The notes below the pieces were generated by a model. It was not told the origin of the DNA. It ran no database searches and worked only from the letters and a program-made list of their open reading frames with translations. This document shows positions 38,301 through 51,419 of a DNA stretch of 64,000 nt, one piece after another. The stretch covers positions 1-64,000 of the forward strand of contig JAECUM010000807.1 in the NCBI GenBank assembly GCA_016617855.1, read 5' to 3'. The position numbers and the translations under genes are program-made. Source of the DNA: Megalonaias nervosa (Eukaryota; Mollusca; Bivalvia; Unionida; Unionidae). Numbering within the stretch: the stretch's first letter is position 1; every line of letters starts with the position of its first letter.

Positions 38301-41300
38301 GCTCTGCTAAATATATGATCAGGTCTTTCCGATACGTACTGAGGACATGTTCTCTCAAGATCTCTTCCCATATGCCTTCATAAGTGAGAGCGGTGCCTGT
38401 CATTTTCATCCATTTATCAAAAAGCACGCACATACGAATATGAAACTGTGCATGTGTCTCTGTTGTTCATTTAGACGACTCTCTGAAAAGTTTGCGAAAA
38501 CTTTCAGCTGACAACTCGTAATGCTTTTCCACACAATCGTGCATCCTAGGACTATAGCCTGTCTTTTCCTTTCAAGACAGCTATCTGGCCTCTCACTTAT
38601 TAATGAGGGAAAACTCTATACTTTAGGTTTTCTACCGGAGTTGAACTCGCCTCTCTCAGGAAAATTTCTGACTAAACAATTTTGACTAAGGTCGGTAAAT
38701 TTAAATTCCCATAACTTCCAAAGTGTACGCCTTAATTTTAACTGACCATTCGAAAGCAACAGTTCCTAAATTTTTCCAAAGAATAATCATGTCTTTCATC
38801 AGATTTTGACAGCCTAGAATACGATGCAATCAACTTTCCTTTGAAGATCAATTATTTGACATGAGGTCCTCTACCGCAGTTATGACTGGTAATTCTACTG
38901 TACTTTCCCATGATAGCGTTACGGTCAATTCTACTGAACCTTAACGTAGGTCCTTTTATGTTTCACAGATGAAATAAGGGAAATGTCAAAGTGACTATGA
39001 TAAAATTTTAATGCAAAATTTATTCAACTTGAAGATTTAGTACTTCTTCAAAATTCGACACATTACAATCATGAACTGGAATTCTGCAATGATCATGGTC
39101 ATTTGCTCAGAATGCTGTATTACATTACTCTTATATTCTTCTTTTAAAGTTTGTAAAGTGGTGTTGCATTGTGACATGTTTTGAAGTTTGAAAAGATCCA
39201 TCTGCTCTAACATTCTCCGTCATATAACATCCACAACTCACAGCGTAAAGCATTTCACTTAACATCTGGTGCCATTTTCTTTAAAAATATAGACTGATTC
39301 ACTAAGTAACTAGCTTATCAATAAAATGAATCTTTTAGGCAAAGTGCACTTTTGAAGAAACCCATATGTTTTCTTGGAAATGGGGTCATATACAGTTGCT
39401 ATAAATAGCAAATAAGGAAGTCTTCTTATGCTATTCTTACACAGCAGTCACCTTTTTAAGAATATTCTCAAACTTATAAGAGTAGAATTAAAGAGATGAT
39501 AATAAAAGGACAAAAACAACTTTTTATTGCTTTATTTTAGTTTTTAATGTAGCAAAAACGTGTAATCCATATGCAGTCTCACGGAAAACATATTTTACTT
39601 ATTTAGGGAAATTTTTTTGCTGAAATTGCTTCTGTTTATCTAACAGCAGCTGTCAGGGTTATCTTCCTTGAGATTGTTAACAAATAATGTTCAGAACCTT
39701 CTACTAATACTACTTTCCCTTGTGAACTTTACTGGCCCACAATTCATGCAAATGATACTTTCTTCATTAGGAACCAGTCCAGACCTGCAGTCATGTTAGT
39801 GTATGCACTTAAGGCTGAAATCCATGCTCATAATTAGCATTCCTATCAAGTTATAAGCATTCAGCTTTCTGGAAATCAAAACACAAACACACATATCAAA
39901 GTATTAAGAATACTAAAGTGTTGGAGGGTTCAAATGATATAAAATTGCATCAGATCAAACAAAAAACTCTAAATTAGAGCTGTCCTGATTAATTGAGTTA
40001 TTTGAGCATCACTTGTTCAACCAGTTTGATTGATTAATCAATTACGACTTTTCATGATCAAGTTTCGTTTATGGTACCGAAAATTTATTAAATTATTTTT
40101 ACTACTGAGTTGGAATAACCCCAAAAATATATCAATTTTATAATACAATTATAGAAATGATCATATATACTATGCTAGCTTAATGACAATATGAAGAATA
40201 TTTTGTTTGTTTCATAATTTTCATCTATTTTTGAAATATAATTTATCCATGATATAAGCAACCCGGTTTAAAAAATGGCAATCAAAATTGAAATTAACTT
40301 TTTGAATTTCCTGGAAGAAATAATCGAAAGTGTGGGCCTACTTTGGGTTCGAGAAAAAGGGAGACGGTCCAGCAAATAAAGACAATCTAAACCTGACAAA
40401 AGTGATTTGCAAATTGTGCAAAAAAAGAACACATTTTCAACAGTTAGTAAAAGACACATAAGTCTGAACAAGTGTTTTTGTTTTGATTTTATGATCATTT
40501 ATTGGCCAGTCTTGCCATATTATTTATAAAACAAACAAAAGCATACTTTCAGTTCAAAGTTAAAAAATTCTAGAATTTCAAGTTATAAAAGACTAATGTT
40601 AATGTTAATTAAGTTCATCATCCAATTATTATCATGGTTAAGTGGTTCTAGTCATGTATCTCCCATCTAGTCATTATATCATTTACATGTGAAGTGAATT
40701 TACCTGTTCACCTGTTTTTAATTTCTTGCTATAAACAAATAAGCACAATTTTGATAATTTGTGTTTTATTCACATGTAATTGTTATAAACAAATAAACAG
40801 AATATTGATAATTTCTTTTTATTTAAAGAAATATAACAAACAACAATCCTAAATAATTAAATCCTATTACAAATACCAGTTAGACCCTAGCTAAAATGGA
40901 TGTACTACTTTGATCATTTCCGTCATGTGGCACCCATATTTAATTAATAAATAATCGATTATCGATTGGTTGGTGTAACCAATGATTAATCATGAAATTT
41001 CAACTGATTCCCAACACTACTCTAAATACATTGTGCTTTTATTATCGTAAACATATTACTCTAAAAAAGCTTTTTAACATTTGTAAATTTTTTTCTTTAA
41101 GAATTTATATTAACATATCAAACACAACTGGAGGAAATACAGTAGTGATTTGCTATAAAAATGTTTGATAATATTGTTTTAAGTAATACCTTCAGTAGAA
41201 CAATATCCTAGGGCAATAACTGCCAAGTATAATCATTTACTTGACAACTAGCTGCTTCCCTTGATATTTCAAATTAACCTGAAAAGTCACAATATCTACG

Positions 41301-44300
41301 CTTTGTTTCTCATTTTAGTAAAACCATAACATTTCTTACTATTTTTTGAAATACAAGCAATATATAGTAAAAGAGAACAGACACATTGCTATAAGATATG
41401 GGGAGATTGAAATCTTCCCATGCCAAACTCCAAAGGTAAACTCAGGAAGAGAATATGATATGATTAAAATTGAAAGAAGGAAAAGAGGAAACATGAAACC
41501 TGTTAAATAGAGCAAGAATTTTGACATGAAAGTTCTTGGTTGAAGATAAAAGACATGAAAGATCTTGGTTGAAAAGAAAACCATTGATTTCTGCAGAAGA
41601 AACAACAGAAGTTTTGTCATGCAGTCTTTACCTTGGCTAAAGTATTGGGGATCAAGGGTCCAACTGTTCCCACGGTAATCTTTCTTTGATCTAAATGTGT
41701 CGTAGGGCTTGTCTCAGTTAATCCATAGCCTGTAAAGTAATTGAAATAAAAAGTAATGAAAAATTATTACTTACTGGTAGGACAGCATCCAAATATTTAT
41801 ACTGATAAAAATGATGTTACTGAATATCAGCTGTTAGGATATTTTCTTAAAATAAAAATGTGAGTAATATAAAATCTGCTAAATTTAACAGTTGTGAAAG
41901 AAATTTTTTTAGTAAATTAGTCTTCATATTACACTAAGATAACTAACTTTGCTACCTCCTAATCCAGCCCTCCCAGTGAGACAGAAAAATGTCTTTCTGA
42001 CTATATATTATCATATAGACAAAGGGAAACATTTCTTACTGGTTAACTCCCCTTTCTACCTATTATGACTCTATTGTCTTAAACTAAGTAACTGAAAAGA
42101 GTGAAAACAAAAATTTTGTAGAATTCAACAAAAACTTTATTTCCCTAGAAAACAAAGTAAAGTTTAAAAAGAACTTACAGTATTGTGAATTAAATCCCAA
42201 ATAGTCCTAACAGTTTTATCCCAAGTCCAAATATATTAAGTTCCATCTGAACTCCAGTGTTATTTCAAACAAGTTTCAATACTGAACGTGTTGATGTCCC
42301 TGTAGTCTTGAATATACTAATGTGCCTGTGGCTGTGGCCAGGACTGTGGTGATGTGCTAAGTCTTTTGATGTATCACAATAATATATTCCATAAATGTTG
42401 TCTGAATTCACTGCAATTCCAAATTAACGTTTCTGTCCAAGAATATTATTGATAAACACTTTGTATTTGCAGTGAATAATAATCTGAATAAATAATTCCA
42501 CCTAACAAAATACTGAATATGGCATAATAAGACTGATTCTGCTAAAGATGTTAATGCAAGAATAGTAATTTCTCAAGTAAACAATATTACATAAAAAGCT
42601 ACAACACAAAAATAGAACCAAGATGAGGGTCAAAAGCTTATTTCTAAAACTTTCTAAGATTATAATAAAGAACATGGGGAACATCGAGCAAACCAGGTAC
42701 TTCCATGGGGAATTGCAATGACCTAGACTCAGATTAAGGCAAACATGTTAACTTCCATTGATAATGATCCTAATATTTAATCTATTTTCACAGAGAAATA
42801 TTAGCTATGTATTATGTTGTTTACAAAATCAATGGCCCTAGTCAGGTACACAGTGAACTTAATTTTGGACAAGGTCAAGTACAAAATACAAATGTATATA
42901 ACGTATAACTATTAAGAAAAAGCTAACAAATTAAATATACATAACATACCTGCTCGGTGGCTACTTTTATATCTGGTTTAAACCATTCTTTTCTTTTTTA
43001 CTCAAGCAACCCCTTAAAGGTGCTCACATTGTGGGAAAGGCTGGGAAGGACTATTTGTAATGTGATCAGGGAAGTATTATTGGAGAAACATAATTTATTA
43101 AAAAATTTGCTTTCTGCATCAAATACATTACATTAAGAGAATGGAGCTAAGAGGAGGAAATGTTCTGCAAAAAGGAAGAACTTCTCCACATCATAGTTTA
43201 GCACAATAAGAGACAATTGGTTTATACATATGCATGGGAGATTCTCGTGGGATTCCGCACTTGATTTTTGTCTCATCATCAAAAGTTTCCCAGGCAAATC
43301 CAACAAAAGTGGAAAATTAATGTCCAGGTCAAAGGTTGTGCTTTCATGAATGAGGAGTGATCACTGTCTGTGCAGCTAGCACCAGCCAAACGAGATCTCC
43401 TTTGCAAGGGCATGTCATACCAATGGAAAGTCGAGAAAGCAGCCTTGGCATGCCAGCCAGCTGATTTTGCTATGTCCAGAAATGCCAGGCTCATAGATTT
43501 TGTTTATATTTCATGAGCTGAAAACTTCATTGTGTGCCTGATCCTGTGAAAGTAAAAATACACTGATTTAATGACTGACTTTAGTTAAGCAACCAGCACT
43601 TGTGTAGTTAGGTTTTGCATTTTTGCCTTCAGTGGTAGGAAACATCTTTCACAGCTGATATGGATATTGTCCGTTCATCTCAGGTAACATCTAAAGGCAT
43701 GTATGTACAGGGTCCTGCATCTTTGCTTCTCTTGACAGAGCAGGAATGAATAGTTATTGTTGGTTGACTAAGCAACAGCAAGCTGTTCTTAGGAAGGAAC
43801 CAGGTTGTGCCATTGGAATGGTTGAACCCTCAAACTGGAACTGCATGTTACAGTTCAGATCAACAGATATCATATTTAACCCACTCACTCTGCACTAAGT
43901 TAGCATTATCAAAAACTGCAGGTCATGTATGATAGCTGCTTCTGTGGGTATGCATGGATATATCAGAATTCAACCACAAGTCAGAGATTAACTTGCTGTG
44001 GCCAAAATCATCTCTTCCCTGAAGTCTGAACATATCTGAGATCATAGAACAGTATCCCTTAATTGTGACAGGGTCTAACTTTTTGTCTTCGAAGAGAAAG
44101 AGAAAGAAGTTCATCATTGGGGGAATATGTGCTAAGACTGGTGTGACTTCAATGATGTAACACCAGTCATTCAGCTGTTGTAATCCTCTCTATAGGATTG
44201 AAGCCTAAACTCCCTTTCAATGAGGATAACCCTGAACAATCCAGAAACGAAGGAGGAGTTTATTTGGACATCGATGGACTAATGGTGATCTCAACTGCTG

Positions 44301-44593
44301 GGCAGAGTGGATCCATGTGGATATCCTTCCCCAGGGTCACAACTTGGAAACTCTGGATCCCATGTCAATAACCATATATGGGACTGAAGTATATGAGATC
44401 TAGACATACTGGTATATCTGATATAGACCATGGGTCATGGCCCTTAGGTTGTGGACTGAATCATAACTTGGAAAAAGGTGAGATCCACACCTTCTAACTA
44501 TATACTCTTTCAAGGACATGAGAAGAAAGAAATCATGACCCTGGCTCATAACAGAAATTGTTAAGATTTCCTTCCTAGAACTATATAACTATA

Positions 44594-44630
<37 letters not shown>

Positions 44631-46858
44631 TGTGACCCTGCTATAACATGGTAGTTGGAAGCCATAGAACCCAACTGTGTTATAGACTGAACCGTGTTAT
44701 AAGCAACCAGGTCAGTTAGCTGAAGAAGATTATGCATGTATCCCAAAAAAATTGCAGGGGTGGAGGCTGTAGGTAATAAATGCGGGTGGTAAAATACGTG
44801 CTTCATTGGCACGGTTACCATCTTAAATTGATGCATATTAAATGAAAAATACACCTGTAGTGAAAACAGAGAAGGCATATATAATATTTTACTTTATTTA
44901 GAGAACCATGGACTGGCACATATATGTTTATACTGTTTATACATGTATATACATGTTTAATGTATAGCATGAATAGAGTATCAACATCATGTACTAACCC
45001 GCAAATCTCGTCACATACATAAAATCCACAATTATATAAGTAATTCCATCGAAAATATGCACACACACAGATTTAAAATATTCAATAATTTTGTCACAGG
45101 TTATATAGGTCTGAATTCAGTGGAAAAATAATGCACTATCCTGTAACGGATGATGAAGCATATTTACTTTTCAGTGTGTCCCAAGTCGGTAAAAGTTAGT
45201 TTGTGTTTTAAGCCACCATTAGTAGCGTTCATAAGCATAAACTTTTTCCCTGCAAAAAGGAAACTTTCACGGCACAGTAAACATGTTCCAGTCACGTTTG
45301 AAAATGAAAAAATCCATCAGATTCCATTGCTTTTATTTAAGTTTTGTACTGAATTCCTTTGAAGAAAGGTTCTTTGTTTTTATTGAAGATTGTAGTCAGC
45401 TTTCTTTGATAAAGGGTGCGTGTGTTATTGAAGTCACCGCTAAAGGACAGCTTTGGAGAATCAAACAAATGCCCATTTCTTATTGTGGTGGCAACATCAA
45501 ATAATTGTATTGTATGATTGAGACTGAATTCTTTTCCATTTGCTTAGCACGTTTTCATAACAATTGGTGCTTCAAAAGGTAATCAGTTTTCTTTGAAATT
45601 ACAGCATACTATTTTATCTGGGTACATTTTTAAAAAAAAGGAACTGGCCATCATTTGGTCAATTGTAGTTACTGTTTCTCTCTGCCTAATGAATAGACCA
45701 ACAAGTAAGATGTTGTTTTTTTGTTTGTTTGGTTTTTTTTTTTTACATTTGTGGTGCTGCCTTCCACACATGCATCAGAAATTTAACAAAGGGTCAACGG
45801 ACAGTAGAGACGCAAGTGTTCTGGTCTGATGACACGGATTACTACACAAAATGAGAGTGTTCTGAAGGATTTAATCCTGAGTGAAAAGAAGAGGAATTTT
45901 ACTTACCATCCACATACAAATGTCAGTCTATGTAAATATATTAATTACTAGCTAGTGGCAGAAAATCTGATGAAAGATAGATTACGAGATAATGCCTCGT
46001 CTGGTTGATCTCCGCTACCAGAAATGTCAACAACAAAAAAGTGGATATCTCACAACATACAATACTCATGCTAGATGTCAACATAAGCAGATTATGATAT
46101 AACAATGCACTGTTAAGATGGTTTCTCCAGTACTGGATTAAACCCTGTGGAGGCCCCTAGGCAGTCGAAATCTCAGGGCCCCCCTAGCAAATTATCTCCT
46201 AATACTTTCAAGATAAAATCAATTCAATATTATCTTGATCTGTTGTCACGGGGCCTCTAAAAGGCATGGGCCCATAGACTGGTGCCTACTCTGCCTATTG
46301 GATAATCCGGCACTGGGTTTGTCAATATGGACAAAGAATTTTTTATGTAACAATAGATAAATTTCAGTGCATTTTATTTCAAGTTTGCTTCTTCCTTTCA
46401 TGGGGCCTCTGAATTTCTCCACTCCAAACCTATGATTGTATATACAAGTTTAAACAGCCAACAATGTCACCAATAAAACAAAATTGGCAGATGGTATATT
46501 TTGCCGCCAATAAGGAAAAAAATCGCAATTTGTGACATTGGCGAAGCCCTACACAATCCCAGAATAAACTTTTTACACGTTATTTTCATACTTTTAAGAA
46601 GAAAAAACTAGATTTTCGTTTTTGAGAAAAATACATATAAAATTTCAGGAGCCATGCCACGGTCATCTTGTATTATTCATATGCGATCTCTTCCCCAGAA
46701 TGATAATAAACTTTTTACTTTTTTTTCGTACTTTTAAGAAAGAATTTTTATTTTCCGTGTACGAGAAAAATACATGTATATTAAATTTCAGGAGCCACAC
46801 CATGACCGTGTTATATCTGAATTCATGTTATAACTTAGTGTGTTATAGTGGGGTCACA

Positions 46859-46902
<44 letters not shown>

Positions 46903-49900
46903 TAGGCACACACACAAATGTTTAAATATCCAGTGTGAAAACTGTACTGTTGACACTGTTCACATCCTATTTGAAGAAAATGTGGAATCAGAGTGGATGG
47001 ATACTTGTGTAATTTTGTACAAAATCTTCTCAAATTATATTGTTTGGAAGGTTTATGAAACTAACTATATGGAGCATACGAAACAGAGAACCAGACTAGC
47101 ACAGGCAATGTTATGATGGAGTTTCCCCTAATCTCGCAAACTCTCATGCGATTTCCATTGAGCTCAGCAAGATGTCATCCAGATGTTAAACCTCAATGCT
47201 TGTTGCACTAGAAAGTGATCTCCAGATTAAAATGGCATGCTCTAAGAATCATTAGCCATGAAAGTGAAAGAAGCAGAACACAAAAGAGTAACTGTGGATC
47301 TGACTTTAATGAAAAATGGAGAAAATAATTCCCTTGACTGGAATACAGCACATCCATTGGGATTACCGGTGTGACTTCTGATCATGTGATAGTGAAGACT
47401 GCAAAAGTAATTAATCCTTTCGTGACAGGGTTTAAGAATTTTAGAAAATCTGCCCTTGTTCGCCACAAGATATCTGTAAAACACATTATCACCCAAGACA
47501 TTCTTTCACAACAAAGAAATCAGTAAAACTTGCAGAGACAAATCCATTATTTGGATTACAAAGTCAGGGTGTCATTGCAGAAATTGTTGGTTTTTAACTT
47601 TGCTGCAATGAAAGAAAGATCTAAAATTTCAAGTGTAACTTATTAAAGAGAAGATGAATCATTAGCCTCTTTGATTTTTGGATAAACATGTTTTACGATG
47701 AAGTACAATGAAACCGATGATAGTACACATTAATTGTCATTTGGTTAACTGTCATTTGGTTAAAAAGATTTATTTGACTTTTTGTATTGGCTTAATATGT
47801 AATGTGTTGGTCTATAATATTGCTACAAAAAGATTATAAGGAGACTGTTAAAAGTATGACTTTAAACTAAAAGGAAAATGAACTAATAAAATTATCCTTT
47901 GAATGGACAATGCATTTGTGTGTTAATTGTGCATGTTGGTTTATTTGTACAGTATTTTGAGAGAGAGAGAGAGAGAGAGAGTGAGAGTATGTTGTGCAAG
48001 TTGTAATATCCTATTTCAAGCTGGAAAAGTATGGGTCAGATGAAAATTTGTCAGTACATTTTTGACCACCACCTTTTTTATTTGAACCCCAGTTCCAACA
48101 CCAAGGTGGTTTTTTTTTACCCTCAATTTTACAACCCTGGGGGATACACTGGTTGTTTTGTTTACCCCTTGATAATTCTCTAGTTTTTAGAAAGGAGTCA
48201 AGAGTTATGACCTGTTCAAAATATTTCTGTTTATGATATTATGCCATTAAGTTTGTGGTATATATAATTTATTTTGACCATCTATATGTCATACCTGTCA
48301 ACCAGCTGAGATGAAAACCTGTACGCCAGACCAATAAAAACCTTACAAAGACCAAAAAAACCTTACACAAAAAATGTACTCATACATCAGATAAGATCAA
48401 TAGTTATAAAACAACAAAAGCCACAAATGAACTAATTTTACACACATTTACAGAATTATTAACATCCCTGAAACTTTATTTCATTTTATTCTTTTAATTT
48501 TCAGTGTGTTGTAACACACACACACACATTAGTATATGCAACACATGCAAACTTTGCACTTCTCAAAATGTAATCAGGGGTTTTAAAGTCTATGCAGCAG
48601 GTGTCAATGTTTATTTTACACTGTCAAAATGATGTTAGTGTGTCTGCATTCAGGGACTTCCTACAATCTGTATATATTTTTTTCATCATAGAAAAAGATC
48701 TCTCACAGTCTGCATTGTTGTGAGGCAAGGTAAGTAGTTGCTGAACGACTAATTTCAGATTTAGGAAGCAGATGCCACCAGTACTAATTGTCTGGCTGAT
48801 AATATCCAGCCAGTAGCTATAAAAGCTAGTTTTCTGGCGATCGTCTGTTAATACGGTACAGGCACGCACTTATCAGGCAGTACACAATAATCCTCAAACT
48901 CATCTTTATGTGCTTCATGATCCAGGCATGGAGCAACTCAAAAATGAAAGTGTCGCTACCAGTAAAAAAAAAGATAATGTTCAAGATATTTTGAAAACTG
49001 AATTTTCAAGGTGTAATATTAACTTTTGGGATTTATCATGCTCTGATTATTACATATTTGTATTTTTCCCCCCAAAACCCTTAGTTCTACAATATAAGAC
49101 CTCAACCTGATATTTATTTTTTGGGTGTTGAGGTCTTATTGCCCATTGACAGTGCTGTGTAGCACACACACTTGGTATCCCATATTGGCACTTTTCAACA
49201 AATTAAAGTTATAATGTTTTAGTCAGATTTTACTTACAATGATGTCTTTTTCTTAATAAATTCAAATTCACACACAAGCAAATGGACATATTTTCAAGTT
49301 CCGTCGGCCTACATTTCAGTTGGCTAGAATGCGACAGAAGTTGGGAATACTGAAATTGGTTAAAAGGATCATAAGAATCTTGAATAAAACGAAGCTATCT
49401 AAACACTTTCTTCAATATTAATATATTTTTATTTGTGTCATTAAAGAATGATACTTGAACTTAACCAGATTTCGGCATTATCAGCTTCCATCACCTTCCA
49501 AAGCATATTAGAGTTATCCCAACGTTGCTTGTGCTTAGGTGGCGGGGACCAGTTTCACATATTGGCCTCAAGGCAAATTTCTTAAGTTAAGGGTATGGTG
49601 TGAGTTTTTGAGCTATTATTGTGTAATAATTAAAGAGATGGATATATTTGTGAACTAGGTGTTTCAGGCTTGTGTTGTTCTTGAAATTGATGTGAGGCAT
49701 GTCCACCTCCCATAGTCACTACACAGTATGTAGCCATTGAAATACCAATAGTCTGCGAGGAAGTAGAGCTAGCCACCCATAGACACATGGGTTCAAGGCA
49801 AGTAGAATATCTCAAAAATGGCTTGGATGACAACTATTCTGAATTGCATCAAGCTATTTAGTAGGCAATGTTTTCCAAAAACTATCACCCTGGGAAAGGG

Positions 49901-50539
49901 TTTGTGTTTGCACTGTGAGCACCACATGCTGTCAAAAATGGCCTTTGGGTGTGAAAAATGCATATATTCAATAGGGGTTGGGGTGCATAAACATTTTATT
50001 CTAAGAACTTCATTAGACTTGTCAGGTCAAGTGGGTGATATGATTATGTTGTACTTCATAATACCTCTCCAAAAATATGGACCTTTTTGACCTCACTCAT
50101 GTATTATTTCTTTTATAAATTTTTATACTAGGCAGGTTCATGCGACATTAAATTTGTACATAAAAACTGGCCCCCTGCCCCCATAGCTAAAAAAAATTCT
50201 GGATCACGCTCGATTAAAAACAAATTACCTCCAGACTCCCAGGATCAACAAAAGAATGTGTAAAAATTTATTTTTAAAAAACATGAATTTTTATAAGAAA
50301 AAACTTACAAAACGGTTGTACAGCTGTACACTGACGAAAATGAAAAAGAAAAACATACAAATTATGGGTAAACCATACAAGTTGACAGGTATGATGTCTG
50401 TGGGTCTATCTGTCTTACTTATGCATGATAAAACTACAAAAAAAGCTTCACTTATTAATTTAAACTTGCACTATGTGTGAATTTGGAATGAGTATGTGTG
50501 CAATATAAATAAGCAGATAGTGGGCTCATCCTTTTATTA

Positions 50540-50571
<32 letters not shown>

Positions 50572-51388
50572 TGTTATAACATAGACTTTCAATTGGTAAC
50601 ACTTTGAGATGACCCCCATGATCCCATTACACAACAAACTACTTGCTTTATCCAAAGCACTAAAACTGCGTATTAAAACTGCTTTCCTTTAAGGAGAGTA
50701 CATTACTGTGTATTAAAACTATTTCATCCCATCAGCGATAGCAGTACATTCTTTTATTATCACATAAATTAATGTCAAAGCACTGACATCCACTCTCAAG
50801 CCATTCACACCTTAGATTACAATGTTGATTTGTCAAATGATCATATTAGTGAAGTCAAGCTCTATTATTAGATAAGGAAACCTCTATGAAGTTTGGCCAT
50901 CTTTAAATGTGATTTTCAACCATATTAGATTGAACATAAGCTTAATTTCAAAATTTTTTGACATTTTTGAATCAAAATGAAAAAATGAAAGTAAAATAAA
51001 TTTTTCAAAAATTTATGAAGTGGAGCCCCTTTAAAAACGAAATGTTGATGACTAAATTTAAGTTATAAAATTTAAACTGGACTGTCTGCAGGACATCTTA
51101 GCATATAGCAACAATAGTAAAAACAAGTCTAAACAAATATAATAGCAGTTGAATGAAGATTTAACCTGTAGGAGTTGCTCCCCGTTGTCTTTAAAATATA
51201 TAGACTGAAAGATGTTTTACCATATTCCAGGATGGCTGGATTCGGCGGTAGGAAAGAAAGTTATCCTAATGTAATGTGATTAGGTAATATATTTAATGCA
51301 GAGAAATAGTCTGACATCAGGAAAGAGTCAAATTTAGTAGTATATAGTAAAAACCAGCTTTATAGTAATCTGGCTATAGAAGGCTATA

Positions 51389-51419
<31 letters not shown>

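Larger units (their letters stand above)
33627..39072 (-). mobile_element. Gmr1-like LTR retrotransposon (Gypsy-type enzymes, copia-like order), degenerate
   Basis: The element spans 33632-39067 and is flanked by ATCAT target duplications at 33627-33631 and 39068-39072. On the minus strand the order is truncated 5' LTR, gag with CCHC knuckle, protease, integrase, reverse transcriptase, RNase H, polypurine tract and 3' LTR. The enzymes read as Ty3/Gypsy type, yet integrase precedes RT as in Ty1/copia. That arrangement defines the Gmr1 group described from deuterostomes. Several frameshifts and stops separate the domains, so this copy is dead. A plus-strand GGCCCCTCTTT at 34681-34691 is the complement of the polypurine tract next to the 3' LTR. 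Confidence 0.88.
33335..39330. mobile_element. MITE-like repeat, family K, copy 2, split by the LTR retrotransposon
   Basis: Left part 33335-33631 and right part 39068-39330 join across the LTR element to match family K copy 1. The copy 1 sequence CACTGAATGATAATGAACTG corresponds to GCTGAATGATCAT here, then the insertion, then ATCATGAACTG. This serves as a paralogous empty site. Confidence 0.8.

Noticed and set aside
44597..47116. Open frames ending in or crossing IYIYIYI runs
   Set aside because: They are translations of TA microsatellites joined to family P sequence.
49818..50090. Plus-strand 90-codon open frame
   Set aside because: No start context or motif, and the opposite strand gives a better, though broken, transposase-like reading.
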